DNA of 64,000 nucleotides from Patagioenas fasciata (taxonomy: Eukaryota; Chordata; Aves; Columbiformes; Columbidae), in the NCBI RefSeq assembly GCF_037038585.1, contig NC_092526.1:35539501-35603500 (forward strand). Reading direction: 5' to 3'. The notes under the pieces were generated by a model that made no database searches, had not been told where the DNA came from, and saw only the letters and a program-made list of their open reading frames with translations. Below are positions 63,470 to 64,000 of this stretch, piece after piece. Position 1 is the first letter of the stretch, and each line of letters opens with the position of its first letter. The position numbers and the translations under genes are program-made.

Positions 63470-63507
63470 ATCTGACAGCCCGCCTGTCTTGGGTAAAGTG
63501 GGATTAA
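63470..63507 (+). CDS. Fer2-like bHLH factor, coding exon 2 (C-terminal tail and stop)
   Basis: A strong acceptor with a long pyrimidine tract (63440-63466, then GTGCAG ending at 63469) precedes this short exon. The G left over from exon 1 joins AT here to make Asp161. The tail then reads DLTARLSWVKWD and stops at TAA 63505-63507. The frame is preserved only with a phase-1 junction, and the donor and acceptor supply exactly that. A short tail with two tryptophans fits a conserved protein-interaction peptide better than read-through noise. Without splicing, the exon 1 frame ends 8 bases past the donor (TGA at 62030-62032), giving a 163-residue protein lacking this tail. A GTAAAG inside the exon (from 63493) is a possible cryptic donor. 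Confidence 0.82.
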
Positions 63508-63769
63508 GCGGTACCCAAAACAAAGACCTTGAAAGGCAGCATGTTGCAAAACCCGATGATCTGACTGCTGGGTACCGGCTGTTAAATTCTCAGTACTGCA
63601 AGCAAAAGCATGGCACTTACTATTTTACTTATTGTCACAGATCGCTTTCTCACTGCATGTTCAACATCCAGCCTCTTTTGGTGTCAATCCATTGCTGCAT
63701 AGGGCCTTCTGTTTCTCTTTCTTCTAGTTTCTCACACACTTACGGATTGCTCTTGCATGAAAACAACAG

Positions 63770-63775
63770 ATTAAA
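63770..63775 (+). terminator. ATTAAA polyadenylation signal candidate
   Basis: ATTAAA, the commonest variant poly(A) signal, lies 263 bases after the stop codon. I see no AATAAA between the stop and the window end. The sequence after it is only moderately T-rich (ATTTTCTCTT at about 63807-63816), so the true 3' end may lie beyond the window. Confidence 0.3.
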
Positions 63776-64000
63776 AATAAGTGTCATTACAAGCACTGCA
63801 ACAACATTTTCTCTTCCACTGGATGAGAGCTATGTCCAAATCACGTTTCCAGCATGTAGGAAAACCTACCCCAGATCACAAGAAAAAAATAAGCACCACC
63901 TGTTGCAACCTATTGCTTGGCTTCAGATGTCCAGCGCCATAACTGTAAAAGTCACCAGTAATTTACAGCACAGAGACCACAAAAGGCCCAGTTTTCAGGA
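63776..64000. other. 3' flank, no recognisable feature
   Basis: Ordinary AT-leaning sequence after the poly(A) signal candidate; no further exon seen. Confidence 0.5.

Overview
The window looks like a stretch of sauropsid nuclear genome, most likely from a bird. It contains one clearly supported protein-coding gene near the right end. The evidence for this origin is a truncated CR1 LINE with the standard avian/reptilian 3' sequence (17.04-17.32 kb), smaller CR1-like pieces, remnants of old DNA transposons, and generally low repeat density. There are no mammalian Alu or L1 sequences, no bacterial operons and no phage genes. The interspersed genes have introns with GT-AG borders.

The gene is a two-exon class II basic helix-loop-helix (bHLH) transcription factor on the + strand. 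Coding exon 1 is 61544-62024, a phase-1 intron runs 62025-63469, and coding exon 2 is 63470-63507, giving a 172-residue protein. The bHLH domain belongs to the PTF1A/FERD3L ('48-related', Fer) group. It mixes hallmarks of both and resembles neither vertebrate paralogue throughout, so my best reading is a third member, a Fer2-like gene. The coding exon is locally CpG-rich. A TATA-like box and an E-box lie upstream, and an ATTAAA poly(A) signal candidate lies downstream.

The 61.5 kb to the left holds no gene I can name. It is ordinary AT-leaning intergenic or intronic sequence. It carries the CR1 fragments, a hAT-like transposon end, an inverted-repeat (MITE-like) element, a short telomere-like motif, homopolymers and simple repeats, two G-rich tracts and a perfect 24-bp palindrome. 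Most open frames there are short, lack ATG starts and overlap one another, which is what chance predicts. A few stretches have plausible splice borders: minus strand at 9.8, 24.4, 29.8 and 32.9 kb; plus strand at 5.8 and 37.3 kb. They are recorded as low-confidence candidate exons only. If the region is truly gene-poor, it would fit the long regulatory landscape often found beside a tissue-specific developmental transcription factor.
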